A DNA stretch of 64,000 bases. Source: AP-15 sp963788085 (lineage in GTDB: Bacteria > Pseudomonadota > Alphaproteobacteria > ATCC43930 > CGMCC-115725). Position numbers and translations under genes: made by a program. How positions within the stretch are numbered: position 1 is the stretch's first letter; each line of letters opens with the position of its first letter. The stretch lies in contig CAWBFS010000023.1 in the NCBI GenBank assembly GCA_963788085.1, positions 1 to 64,000 on the forward strand. The letters are read 5' to 3'. Of the stretch, positions 10,849 to 19,371 are shown piece by piece. The notes under the pieces were generated by a model. It was not told the DNA's origin, ran no database searches, and worked only from the letters and a program-made list of their open reading frames with translations.

Positions 10849-10985
10849 AACAGCGGAAAACAGCGGCAGAACAGCGGGGGCTCCGCTGTTTTTCGGTGAG
10901 CCGTTCCGTCGGAAATCCAGGATTTCCGCCGTTAACTCGATGCCGGTTGCTGATAAAACGCTGCAAAAAACAGCGAGAACAGCGG
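10849..10985. repeat. AACAGCGG repeat array with two perfect palindromes
   Basis: AACAGCGG occurs at 10849-10856, 10859-10866, 10870-10877 and 10978-10985, with AACAGCGA at 10969-10976 and an inverted copy CCGCTGTT at 10883-10890. Neighbouring copies are 9-11 bases apart, about one helical turn. The palindrome CGGAAATCC-A-GGATTTCCG lies at 10910-10928. Confidence 0.6.
10870..10893 (+). terminator. Possible rho-independent terminator
   Basis: The hairpin AACAGCGG / GGGCT / CCGCTGTT is followed by a run of T residues ending at 10893. The T run is on the plus strand, whereas the neighbouring genes are on the minus strand, so a termination role is uncertain. Confidence 0.3.
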
Positions 10986-11001
10986 GCCGGCGCCGGGGTT
11001 G

Positions 11002-12023
11002 CTAGCCCGCGGGTTTCTCGACGTGGCCGCCGAACTCGTAGCGCATCGCCGAAAGCAGCTTGTTGGCGAACTCGGCCTCGCCGCGCGAGGCGAAACGATC
11101 GTAGAGCGCCGCCGACAGCACATGGGCGGGCACGCCCTCGTCGATCGCGGCCTTGATCGTCCAGCGCCCTTCGCCCGAATCGGAAACCCGGCCGGCGAAC
11201 CCGGCAAGCTCGGGGTCCTTGGCAAGGGCATTCGCGGTCAGGTCCAAGCAGCCATGAGGCGATCACACTGCCGCGCCGCCACAGCTCCGTGATATCGGGC
11301 AGGTTGAGGTCGTATTGGTAATGCTCGGGGTCGCGCAGCGGCGTGGTCTCGGCATCGGCGGCATGGGTCTGTTTTCCGACATTGGCGGAATGCAGGATGT
11401 TCAGGCCTTCGGCATAAGCCGCCATCAACCCGTATTCGATGCCGTTGTGCACCATCTTGACGAAGTGGCCGGCGCCGTTCGGGCCGCAGTGCAGGTAGCC
11501 TTGTTCGGCGGTGCTGGCGCCCAGTTTCTCGCGGCCCGGCGGTGGGCGGAATGTCGCCTTTGCCCGGAGCCAATGTCGCAAAGATCGGATCGAGACGCTG
11601 GACAACCGGCTTTTCGCCGCCGATCATCATGCAGTAGCCGCGCTCCAGCCCCCAAACCCCGCCGCTGGTCCCGACATCGACGTAGTGGATGCGGCGCGGC
11701 ATCAGCTCCTTGGCGCGCCGGATATCGTCGATGTAGTAGGAATTGCCGCCGTCGATCAGGATGTCGTCGGGCTCGAGCGCCGGCAGGATGTCGGCAATGC
11801 TCTTGTCGACAACCGCCGCCGGCACCATCAGCCAGACCGCCCGCGGCTTTTCCAGCTTCTTCACCAGATCGGCAAGCGAGGCGGAACCCACGGCGTTTTC
11901 CGCGGCGAGTTCGCTGACCGCCTTCGGCGACATGTCGAAGACCACGCATTCGTGGCCTCCTTTGAGCAGCCGCCGGACCATGTTGGCGCCCATCCGGCCG
12001 AGGCCGACCATTCCGAGTTGCAT
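11002..12023 (-). CDS. gnd: 6-phosphogluconate dehydrogenase, decarboxylating (short GntZ-like form), frameshifted
   Basis: Oxidises 6-phosphogluconate to ribulose 5-phosphate and CO2 in the pentose phosphate pathway. The start ATG at 12023 (MQLGMVGLGRMGANMVRRLL) follows the ribosome-binding site AGGGAG and opens with the dinucleotide-binding GxGxxG. The substrate and catalytic region is visible as IDGGNSYYIDD, DVGTSGGVWG and GPNGAGHFVKMVHNGIEYG. The expected length of about 340 residues matches the short form, which is often NAD-dependent. The frame changes near 11540 and 11245, and both sides fit the family. It is the last gene of a three-gene operon with a HAD hydrolase and a histidine phosphatase. 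Confidence 0.88.
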
Positions 12024-12048
12024 GGGAGTCTCCCTTCCGACAACAGCG

Positions 12049-12729
12049 TTACGAGGATTTCTTGACGAGGGTCGGAAAATCATATTCGAGCAGGTCGCCG
12101 ATGCGCTCGACGGTGAGGTCGGCGGCCGGCAATGACGCGACGACCCGAGCATCGTTGGCGTACTGGCCCTGACGCGGCAGGACCGTGGTCACGCGATTGC
12201 CCCAGATCTCCTTGACCGCCGCGAGGATCCGCGGCTTGTCGTCGACCAGGACATAATGACTGGCGGGGTAGCGCTGCTCCACATCTTCGAGCTCCTGCTC
12301 CTTGTGGATGTAGATCAGCACGTGGCCGTCGGCCGCTTCGGAGATGCCGGAGCGCTCGACCTTGCGCGGCTGGAAGACGACATCGCCATCGGACAGGATC
12401 GCCGTTCGCCCCCAGCTGCGGAAGCGTTCGACGACATCGAGCGCCTGCGGATAGAGCCGGTTCGCGAAGGGATAATCCACGAGATAGGACGACATCGACA
12501 GCAGGTGAATTTCCCGCGGCCGCTCGGCGCGGTAACGCTGCAGCGCGCCCAAATAATCGCGGTAGCCCAGTTCGGTGAACAAATCCTCGAGGATCGCCCA
12601 ATAGCGGTCGCGGCACGCCGCGCCGAATTCGCGCTCGAGATGGCGCTTCAGATCGGCCTGGATGTGGTCGTTGTCGACCAATGTATTGTCGACATCGACG
12701 AGAAACACGGTCGTCTCGGGGGTGATCAT
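12049..12729 (-). CDS. HAD-superfamily hydrolase
   Basis: A 226-residue haloacid dehalogenase-type phosphatase. I start it at ATG 12729 (MITPETTVFLVDVDNTLVDN) rather than the in-frame ATG ten codons upstream, because motif I follows at once and a GAAGG site lies a suitable distance before it. Motif I is DVDNTLVD with both aspartates, motif II is ILSDGD and the acidic motif IV is VLVDDK. The cap domain lies at about residues 15-90. The substrate is unknown; its place between a phosphoglycerate-mutase-like gene and gnd suggests a sugar phosphate. Spacing is 26 bp from the upstream gene and 25 bp to gnd. Confidence 0.8.
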   Translation of the reverse strand: MITPETTVFLVDVDNTLVDNDHIQADLKRHLEREFGAACRDRYWAILEDLFTELGYRDYLGALQRYRAERPREIHLLSMSSYLVDYPFANRLYPQALDVVERFRSWGRTAILSDGDVVFQPRKVERSGISEAADGHVLIYIHKEQELEDVEQRYPASHYVLVDDKPRILAAVKEIWGNRVTTVLPRQGQYANDARVVASLPAADLTVERIGDLLEYDFPTLVKKSS

Positions 12730-12755
12730 CTCGGGCGGGTCCTTCTGAGCCGATC

Positions 12756-13385
12756 TCATTCCGGCTGATGTGTTTCATTCCACAGCCGGATCGCCGGCTC
12801 TGAGAGATTGTGCTCGTAGCCGAGAATGCTGAGGCTGGAGGTGTCGAGCAAGTAGTAGCGGCCGGCCGCCGCCTCGAGGCCGAGCCAGCGGGCTGCGAGC
12901 ACTCGCAAGATGTGCGCGCTCGAGAAGATCAGGACGTTGCCCCCGACGGCGCGAACGCGCTGTATTACGCGGTCGGCCCGCGCCCCCGCCTGGTCCGGAG
13001 TTTCGCCTCCCGGAGCGCCGTCGCGGAATAAGAACCAGCCCGGCCGCTCGGCCAGAATATCGGCGGTGCGGCGGCCCTCGTAGTGGCCGTAATCCCATTC
13101 GGCGAGATCGGGATCGACTTCGGCCCCATCACCGAAGCCGGCCAGCTCGGCGGTCCGCTTCGCACGCTGCGAGGGACTGGTCAACACCTTGGCAAAATTT
13201 ACTCCGCGCAGCCGGCCGCCGAGGGCGCGTGCTTGGCGCTCGCCGCGCTCGGTCAACGGCAGATCGGTGCGCCCGGTGTGCTGTCCGGAAAGGCTCCAGG
13301 CGGTCTCGCCGTGCCTTGCCAAATAGACAGCCGGAGCGGTTTCGCCGTGCCTTGCCAGATGGACGACCGGAGGCGGTTCGCTCAC
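12756..13385 (-). CDS. Histidine phosphatase (phosphoglycerate mutase-like) with duplicated N-terminus
   Basis: A 209-residue branch-2 histidine phosphatase. The catalytic RHG motif occurs twice, in VVHLARHGETAP and AVYLARHGETAW, because a 36-bp unit is repeated in tandem (13301 and 13337). The second copy is followed by the normal continuation GQHTGRTDLPLTERG. The second histidine is in the late motif SSAHILRVLAARWLG and the acid/base glutamate region is LAEWDYGHYEG. The gene may really start at an internal codon, leaving one copy untranslated, but the frame is open through both. It is the first gene of the operon with the HAD hydrolase and gnd. Phosphosugar substrates are likely; the exact one is unknown. 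Confidence 0.8.
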   Translation of the reverse strand: MSEPPPVVHLARHGETAPAVYLARHGETAWSLSGQHTGRTDLPLTERGERQARALGGRLRGVNFAKVLTSPSQRAKRTAELAGFGDGAEVDPDLAEWDYGHYEGRRTADILAERPGWFLFRDGAPGGETPDQAGARADRVIQRVRAVGGNVLIFSSAHILRVLAARWLGLEAAAGRYYLLDTSSLSILGYEHNLSEPAIRLWNETHQPE

Positions 13386-13425
13386 GCTTCTCTCCTGCGC
13401 CGTTGTCCCGCGCGATCTGGGGCTT

Positions 13426-13785
13426 TCAACCCATTGCCATTTGCGCGACGGAATAGGTCGAGAACGCCTGCGGCCCGTTTATAGATCCAATTCGGGGCTT
13501 ACACCATACGCGTGAAAACCCGCCATAGCTGACAACGGCTGTTGTATCGCTCGTCTTTTGCGCCATCGAGATGAACCTGATGCGGTTGGGATTCGGGAGC
13601 ACGTCGTAGAACCGGATCACCCGTTCACCATCCAATTTCAGGCCCTTTCCCACGACGTGAGGCGGATTGGTACCGCCGGGTTGGCCTCGGCGGCGTAGCA
13701 GCTCGAAAACTCCATCCGGCCGTAATTGGCGAGGGTATAGAGCTGTTACGGGTGATTTCAGAAATGCGGGTCGGGCGTTTTGCAC
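13426..13785 (-). pseudogene. Fragment related to the C-terminal tail of the neighbouring G1 peptidase
   Basis: A 119-codon open frame. Its segment FYDVLPNPNRIRFISMAQ and then VVSYGGF lines up with the last 40 residues of the peptidase at 13820-14905 (MFDVLQNPGRTVFISMPR, LSYGGF). The preceding part has no match I can see, and the catalytic domain is absent. It may be what remains of a tandem copy, or an unrelated small protein that shares this tail. Confidence 0.45.
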
Positions 13786-13819
13786 GCTTCTTGTGCTGAC
13801 CTCGCAAGCTGGGGGCTGG

Positions 13820-14905
13820 TCAGAAGCCCCCGTAGCTCAGGCGGACGGTGGTGTCGTCGAGCTTCCTCGGCATCGAGATGAACACGGTGCGCCCAGGATT
13901 TTGCAGCACATCGAACATGCGGATGCGGCGCGCAACTTCCAGATCCTGGAGGGTCCCATCGAACAGCGAGGCAATGTCGACGCTGTCGCTTTCGACCGCC
14001 ACGCAGAATTCGAACTCGGTATGGCCGTAGTCTGGGAAATTGTAGCGCGTTGTCTGGCCGGGAATGGCGGGACGCTCGACGATCCATTCGGCCGTCGCGC
14101 CGGCAATCTCGGGCGTAGCCATCGCACCGTTCGGCAGTGTGACCGTCGGCGCGGTCGCCATGACCGCGATCGCATGCAGCGTGCTGAGGTTGACCATGAC
14201 AAGGATCACGGTTTGGGGGTCAGTGGCGGTCAGCGCGCACAGCACCTGATTGCCCGGCGCGACCCCGAGACCGAGCGGCACCGGCACCGTGTTATTGCTG
14301 TACCGCGCCCACCACTGCGTCCATGCCTGCGCGGTGGTGGTGCCGTTTGCCTGTAGCTGCGAGAGAGTGCCGATCTGCGGCAACGAGGAGTCCAAATAGA
14401 ACCGTTGTCCGTCGAGCCCGATCCAGTTGGAGCAGATGTAGTCGATCCCGGGTGGTCCTTGAAACGGTCCCGGCGGCAGCTGGAGATTGCCGGGAATTGT
14501 CCAAACACCCCAAATCTGCAGGAATTGCTTGCCGAAGTTCGCGGTGATATACGCCCCCGACCAGTTCGAACTGTCCTCGAACCGCGTCTCGGCGACCGAA
14601 CGCTCGGGGGCCTGCCTGATTTGCGGACGGTAGTCGGTCGCCTCGATCAGCCGCTCGTCGAGGCGGAATTCGAGCAGCGTCAGCGGCGCGCCGAACCCGC
14701 GGTCCCAAATCTGTCGCAGCAACGGCTGTGTCACCGGGTCGGGCCGCGGCGGGAGCCCGAATTCGCTCAGCTGTGCCGGGCTCGCGGTGACGGGATTGAA
14801 GCGCGCGGGCGGCACCGGGAAAGCGTGGAACCGCTTTTTCAGCTCCCCGATGACGACGACCGGGACAGTCTCGGCTGCGCCCCGGCCGGCATCCGCGCCG
14901 CTCAC
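13820..14905 (-). CDS. G1-family (glutamic, eqolisin-like) peptidase
   Basis: A 361-residue acid protease of the scytalidoglutamic peptidase type. The start is GTG 14905, which overlaps the stop codon of the upstream PAP2 gene (GTGA), so the two are translationally coupled. The fold markers begin with SSNWSGAYITANFGKQF at about residue 121. They continue with WTIPGN, SNWIGLDGQRFYLDSSLPQI (the catalytic Gln is probably that of LPQIG), AWTQWWARYSNN and GATAEWIVERP (the catalytic Glu is probably in AEW). I see no clear signal peptide, which is odd for this usually secreted family. The tail (MFDVLQNPGRTVFISMPR) is not part of the catalytic core and recurs in the fragment next door. Confidence 0.78.
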   Translation of the reverse strand: MSGADAGRGAAETVPVVVIGELKKRFHAFPVPPARFNPVTASPAQLSEFGLPPRPDPVTQPLLRQIWDRGFGAPLTLLEFRLDERLIEATDYRPQIRQAPERSVAETRFEDSSNWSGAYITANFGKQFLQIWGVWTIPGNLQLPPGPFQGPPGIDYICSNWIGLDGQRFYLDSSLPQIGTLSQLQANGTTTAQAWTQWWARYSNNTVPVPLGLGVAPGNQVLCALTATDPQTVILVMVNLSTLHAIAVMATAPTVTLPNGAMATPEIAGATAEWIVERPAIPGQTTRYNFPDYGHTEFEFCVAVESDSVDIASLFDGTLQDLEVARRIRMFDVLQNPGRTVFISMPRKLDDTTVRLSYGGF

Positions 14906-15840
14906 TGCCACTCTCCGGCAGCCGCCGCAACGGCCTCTTGATAGTGCGCCTGCCCGGCGCCATTGAGCAGAAAGTGGATCCAATAGGCGAATGCGATGCC
15001 GGCGGCCGTATCGCTCGGGTAATGCAGTCCGGCGATCTCGCGGTTGCGGGCAATGCAGTCGGCCAGCGTCCACAGATCGTCGATCATTGTGTTTTGCTGC
15101 GGCAAACCGTTGAGGACGTCGTTCATGCACAACGCCATCAGATGCGCCTGCGTCGAGTGTCCGCTCGGGAAGGACGCATGTCCCGGTACTTCGATCGGCG
15201 GCAGCAGCGCCGGACACAGCTGCGATGGGCGCGGTCTGCTGTACAGGTTTTTAAAGTACATCGCGACAAAGGTGCCGACCAGGCTGGCGATTCCCAGCAC
15301 TTTCGTCGTGTACGGATAGGCGCCCGGCCGCGCCGTCATCATGTTCAGAAAGTAGCTGATGAACTCGTCGGACTGCGACAGAATGTCGGCCAACGCGTCA
15401 GCGCGCTCATCAGACGCGGCGGTCACGAGCTGGGTGATTTCGTCCGCGACCACAGCCTCCGCGTTGAGGCCCGTCCAGTTGGCGGGAGCCGGGTAGGGGA
15501 CCCAGTTCGGCCAGGGCCAGTTGGGGACGCCAGGCGGCGGCGGGCCGGTTGGGTTGATCGCCTGCCAGGCGGTTCCGCAGAAATCGTTCAGCGCCAGCCA
15601 GGCGTACCAGTCGGCCGACCAGTTGCGGTCCGGAAAGCGCGGCTGATTGATAATCGGCAATTGGCCGATCTGCACCGGCTGGGCGGGCGCGTTGGGGCCC
15701 GTGTCGAGCTCGGTGACGAGCGGCAGGTCAATCCGGTCGGCCAAAAACCACCCGGCGCTGGCGCTCGTCATGTTTCCGGCGCCGCCCGCGTTGGCGGTGT
15801 TGCCGTCGTTGCCGTCGTTACCATCGAAGCTGGCGGTCAT
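14902..15840 (-). CDS. PAP2 / vanadium haloperoxidase-like phosphatase
   Basis: A 312-residue member of the PAP2 acid phosphatase superfamily. The three signature motifs are all present in order: KNLYSRPRPSQL, FPSGHSTQAH and ARNREIAGLHYPSD. These supply the phosphate- or vanadate-binding Lys/Arg and both catalytic histidines. The start ATG 15840 follows AGGAGAG. The N-terminus is a low-complexity segment (DGNDGNDGN) with no membrane helices, so this resembles the soluble vanadium-dependent haloperoxidase-like branch more than membrane lipid phosphatases. It overlaps the peptidase start and the two probably form one operon. Whether it is a phosphatase or a haloperoxidase cannot be decided here. 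Confidence 0.8.
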   Translation of the reverse strand: MTASFDGNDGNDGNTANAGGAGNMTSASAGWFLADRIDLPLVTELDTGPNAPAQPVQIGQLPIINQPRFPDRNWSADWYAWLALNDFCGTAWQAINPTGPPPPGVPNWPWPNWVPYPAPANWTGLNAEAVVADEITQLVTAASDERADALADILSQSDEFISYFLNMMTARPGAYPYTTKVLGIASLVGTFVAMYFKNLYSRPRPSQLCPALLPPIEVPGHASFPSGHSTQAHLMALCMNDVLNGLPQQNTMIDDLWTLADCIARNREIAGLHYPSDTAAGIAFAYWIHFLLNGAGQAHYQEAVAAAAGEWQ

Positions 15841-15891
15841 GTTCTGCCTCTCCTGTGAGCGATTGCTTATAGATCAGCGGAGCTTGCCCGC

Positions 15892-17859
15892 TCACTCAGG
15901 CACGCCCGCCAATTTCAGCCGTTCAGCGAATAGATCCCGGACTTCGGCGCGCAAGGGGGTCCGCGTTAGGAACGTGGTTAACCTGAACGTGGGAGCCAGC
16001 TGCAATAAACGCTGAGCGACTGTGCGAGCCTCGTCCAATTCCCCCAGCGCGACGAGGCTAGCGATCAAACTGCGCAGGTTAGAAGTGTTGGCTCCAGCGT
16101 GAGCCGCCGACATACGTCCCCACCCCACGGCGTCCTCATAGCGGCCGGTCAGATAATACGCCTGTGAGAGATAATGCTCGAGCCAGAATGCGTCCGGCCC
16201 GAGCGGCGAAAGCCGCACGGCGTTTTCCGCGCGGGCAACGGCCGTTTCGTAATCACCCAGGTACCCGCAGGTGAGACTGCCATAACCCCAGGCCCAGGCG
16301 CAGCTCGGGCCGACGGTGAGAGCTCGATTCAGGTAATCAGTTGCTGTGGTATAGTCCTTCATCAAATACGACTGAACGTGGCCGTAAATCGCAAGCGCAA
16401 CCGCGTCATTGCGGTCCCGCTCAATCGCCAACCGCGCGGCGTTCGCTGCCCTCGCTCTGTCCGCCATCTCGTCTTCCGACCATCCCTGGCCGATCCATCT
16501 CATGTATAGGGAGGCCATATGCGAATAAGCGGGTGCGTAATCCGGATCGTGCGACAGTGCCTGCTCCAGCAGTTCTCGTGCCTGCGTCATCGAGGCCGGG
16601 TCCATCCGATAGAACAGGTCCAAGGCCTGCAATGTGAGGTCATAGGCAGTCATGCTCGCCGGGTGCTTGCGCAGAGCGCGGCTTAGCTCGCGCTCGCGTA
16701 AATGAGGGGCGATGGCCGTCACGACGCGCGTGGCGATCCGGTCCTGAAGCTCGAACAGCTGGGCGAGGTCACCTTGGAAACGGTCGGCCCAAATGACTTG
16801 TCCCGATTGCGCCTCGCTTAGCTCTACCGCGATGCGCAGTATCCCGCCCGAACGTCGGACGCTGCCATGCAGGACGTAGCGCACATCGAGTTCGTGCCCG
16901 ATCCGGCGCAGGTCGAGCGGTGCGCGAGCGAACATCAGGGTGGAGCTACGGGCAATGACCAACAGCTCCTTCAATCCGCCTAGCACGCGGATAATGTCGT
17001 CGACCATCCCCTCGGCGAAATAGGCATCGGACTGGTCTTCCTGCAGTGTGCGGAACGGAAGCACCGCCAGGGAGGGACGGTATTCGGCCGTGGTCTGCAG
17101 CGGACCGGCGTCGGGTATAGCCGGGCCGATTTGCCTGGGAAGGCTCGGCATCCCCATCCAGGCGCTGCAGGCGGCCGCGCGGATGCCGTAGACGGCGACC
17201 GGGTCCCTGATATTCTTCAGGCGTCGCTCGCCGAGGAACTCGTAGCTGGCGGTGACTATTCGTCTGGCTTGCTCGAACACGGAACTGGAGAGGCTGATGC
17301 CGCCGGGCTCCGCAATTTGCTCTAGGCGAGCAGCAATATTTACCGCGGTGCCGCCGGTGCGGCCCTTTTGCAGGACCAGTTCCCCGGAATTGATGCCAAT
17401 CCGGAAGAGGATCCACTCGTCAGCGGGGAGTTTCGCGTTGCGCTTTCCGGCTTCCGCCTGAACGCGAAGGGCGCATTTCAATGCCTCGACCGCGCTGGGA
17501 AACTCGGCCATCAGGCCGTCTCCCGCAAAGCTGAACACGCGCCCGTGAGATTTTTCGATTTCGCGGCGAAACCGGTCGAGCTCATCTCCCACCCGTCGGT
17601 GGGTTTCCTCCTCGTTGCGCTCCATCAAAGCGCTGTAGCCCATGATGTCTGCGCCAAGGATCGCAGCCAATCGCCGCTCAAGCCTTCGCCGACCGGAGCC
17701 TGGGCCGGGCGCGGCTAAGTGGTAGTCCTCTAGCGGCATCTCAACTTGAGGATGTGGGCGCCACAATTGGAGATAGCGTCCGTCGGTTCTCCGACGAAAC
17801 CTCGACCGATAAACCCGCTGATCGGACTCTACCGACGGTAACGTAGATCGCGATTCCAT
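15892..17859 (-). CDS. Class III adenylate/guanylate cyclase with TolB-like and TPR domains
   Basis: A predicted cytoplasmic signalling enzyme of about 655 residues (682 if the GTG at 17940 is used; the start is uncertain). The cyclase domain begins near 17690 (RRLAAILGADIMGYSALMER), with metal aspartates there and in FAGDGLMAEF, and Asn/Arg in GTAVNIAARLE. A TolB N-terminal-like domain follows (YRPSLAVLPFRTL near 17085, with YFAEGMVDDII). Several TPR units run from about 16640 to the end (ARELLEQALSHDPDYAPAYS and others). This three-part architecture is common in Rhizobiales and probably senses a protein partner or another input through the TPRs. No frameshifts. It lies 105 bp downstream of the MFS gene. 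Confidence 0.88.
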   Translation of the reverse strand: MESRSTLPSVESDQRVYRSRFRRRTDGRYLQLWRPHPQVEMPLEDYHLAAPGPGSGRRRLERRLAAILGADIMGYSALMERNEEETHRRVGDELDRFRREIEKSHGRVFSFAGDGLMAEFPSAVEALKCALRVQAEAGKRNAKLPADEWILFRIGINSGELVLQKGRTGGTAVNIAARLEQIAEPGGISLSSSVFEQARRIVTASYEFLGERRLKNIRDPVAVYGIRAAACSAWMGMPSLPRQIGPAIPDAGPLQTTAEYRPSLAVLPFRTLQEDQSDAYFAEGMVDDIIRVLGGLKELLVIARSSTLMFARAPLDLRRIGHELDVRYVLHGSVRRSGGILRIAVELSEAQSGQVIWADRFQGDLAQLFELQDRIATRVVTAIAPHLRERELSRALRKHPASMTAYDLTLQALDLFYRMDPASMTQARELLEQALSHDPDYAPAYSHMASLYMRWIGQGWSEDEMADRARAANAARLAIERDRNDAVALAIYGHVQSYLMKDYTTATDYLNRALTVGPSCAWAWGYGSLTCGYLGDYETAVARAENAVRLSPLGPDAFWLEHYLSQAYYLTGRYEDAVGWGRMSAAHAGANTSNLRSLIASLVALGELDEARTVAQRLLQLAPTFRLTTFLTRTPLRAEVRDLFAERLKLAGVPE

Positions 17860-17964
17860 GAGAGGCAACTTGCATCCGCCAACATGCGGGTACTCGGGAT
17901 TATCGACAGGATCACCGCAGCCGTATGTGACCCCGATCACACTCCGATGCTTTTTCCGTAACCG

Positions 17965-19173
17965 CTATTCCGCGGGGAGCGGGGCGAGGATCGGGGCGGT
18001 GCGCCGCAATCGGCCGGGCAGGAACAATCCGGCGGCGGCGACAAACCCGGCGCAGCCAGCCAAGGTCAGCCACAGCGGCGCGAAGCTCCCGGCGCCGTCA
18101 TAGATAACGGCGACGAGCTTGACCCCGATCGTACTGACGCCGAGCGCCAACAGGAACTTGGCGCCGAAGGCGGTGGCCCGCCATTGCGGCGGGCTGTAGC
18201 GCGCGAGCAGCGCATTTTCTGCCGGCACCGACAGCACGCCGAGATAATTGACCGCGATCATCGCGCCGAGGAGCGGCACATTGCGCGCCTGCATGGCGAT
18301 GATAAAGAGCGGGACCTGCGCCGCCCAGGCGAGCACGTAGACCGCTTTCATCGGGAAGCGGTCGGCGAGCCATCCGCCGGCCAGCTGAGCGGTCGCCGCG
18401 ACCAGAAACACCAAGGTGACGAAGCCGCCGGCATCGAGGGTCCCGCCATCGGTGAGGCCGGTCAGCCCGGCGGCAAACGCCTTCGGCAAGGCGACCGTGA
18501 TCGATTGTGAGATCGTGCCGTCGGCCAGCATCGTGAAGGACAGCACGATGAAAGTGCGGATTACGTCGTTGCGCGAGGCCTCCGGCTCGGGCCGGCGGTC
18601 GGCCGCCGCTGCTACGACGTTGCCGCCGCGCATGCAGCAGAGCAAAACCGCCCCGGTCGCGGCGCACAGCGCTCCCGGTATGATGAAGGCCGCCCGCCAG
18701 CCGATCGCCTGCGTCAGTGCGCCGGCGACGAACGCCGCTGCAGCGAGGCCGATGCTGCCGGCAATGCCGTTGATCCCCAGCGCGCGACCGCAATTCCTGG
18801 CATTGCGCACCAGCCACGCAGTGCCGACCGGGTGATAGATCGAGCCGAAGAGGCCGATCGCGCCGAGACCGAGCGCCAGCGCCACCGGCCCGTCGGTCAG
18901 GCCGGTGGCGATTGCCGCGCCGCCAGTGCCGATGAAAAAGATGACCATCATGCCCTCGGCGCTCCATCGGTCGCCGAGCCAGCCCGCCGGCAGCGCACCG
19001 AGGCCGAACAGTACAAACCCGCCGAGCGACAGCGACAGGAGATCGCCGTATGACATGCCCCATCGCCCTTCGAGCACGAGCAGGACGGTCGGGTAGAGCA
19101 GCATCAGCAAATGCGCAAAAAAATGGCCGGCGCTCGAAAAGCCGAGCGCCAAACCGGCAGACCGCGGGTTCAT
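17965..19173 (-). CDS. Major facilitator superfamily transporter
   Basis: A 402-residue inner-membrane carrier with about 12 hydrophobic helices. The start ATG 19173 gives MNPRSAGLALGFSSAGHFFA. The A-like loop motif between helices 2 and 3 is GALPAGWLGDRWS and the matching half-repeat is LAGGWLADRFPMKA. The opening SAGHFFAHLLMLLYPT resembles the fosmidomycin-resistance/Fsr-like branch, but the substrate is not predictable. The frame is intact. The gene sits upstream of the cyclase-TolB-TPR gene on the same strand. Confidence 0.85.
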   Translation of the reverse strand: MNPRSAGLALGFSSAGHFFAHLLMLLYPTVLLVLEGRWGMSYGDLLSLSLGGFVLFGLGALPAGWLGDRWSAEGMMVIFFIGTGGAAIATGLTDGPVALALGLGAIGLFGSIYHPVGTAWLVRNARNCGRALGINGIAGSIGLAAAAFVAGALTQAIGWRAAFIIPGALCAATGAVLLCCMRGGNVVAAAADRRPEPEASRNDVIRTFIVLSFTMLADGTISQSITVALPKAFAAGLTGLTDGGTLDAGGFVTLVFLVAATAQLAGGWLADRFPMKAVYVLAWAAQVPLFIIAMQARNVPLLGAMIAVNYLGVLSVPAENALLARYSPPQWRATAFGAKFLLALGVSTIGVKLVAVIYDGAGSFAPLWLTLAGCAGFVAAAGLFLPGRLRRTAPILAPLPAE

Positions 19174-19224
19174 CTGCCTAAATTCTCACACCCTCCGGCC
19201 GCCAGCAACGAGGGCGGCGTTACG

Positions 19225-19350
19225 ATTGTCATTCCGGGGCGCGGGCATGGCCCGCGAGCCCGCAACCTATGAACACCGGCCCTGCAGATCTATGCACTGT
19301 CCGTGTTCATGGGTCCCGGGCCCGCCCTTCGGGCATCCCGGGATGACGGT
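19225..19350. repeat. Extragenic palindromic repeat
   Basis: An imperfect palindrome with outer arms TGTCATTCCGGG (19227 on) and CCCGGGATGAC, and inner CCCGGGCC/GGCATGGCC-type arms. It lies between the MFS and MOSC genes. Confidence 0.5.
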
Positions 19351-19371
19351 TGTTGCGGTGCCTCGGCGCCG

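Larger units (their letters stand above)
10478..11001. other. Gene-free stretch with AACAGCGG repeats and palindromes
   Basis: I see no coding region between the cyclase start and the end of gnd. The first half holds two GTTCCGGGG direct repeats near 10579-10609. The second half holds an array of short repeats and hairpins, listed separately. Confidence 0.6.

Noticed and set aside
10849..10985. CRISPR array
   Set aside because: Repeats are only 8 bp, spacing is 1-3 bp apart from one gap, and no cas genes are present.
14938..15858. 306-codon plus-strand open frame opposite the PAP2 gene
   Set aside because: It is the complement of a gene with three clear PAP2 motifs; the translation is rich in Arg/Val/Gly with no domain, typical of antisense frames in GC-rich DNA.
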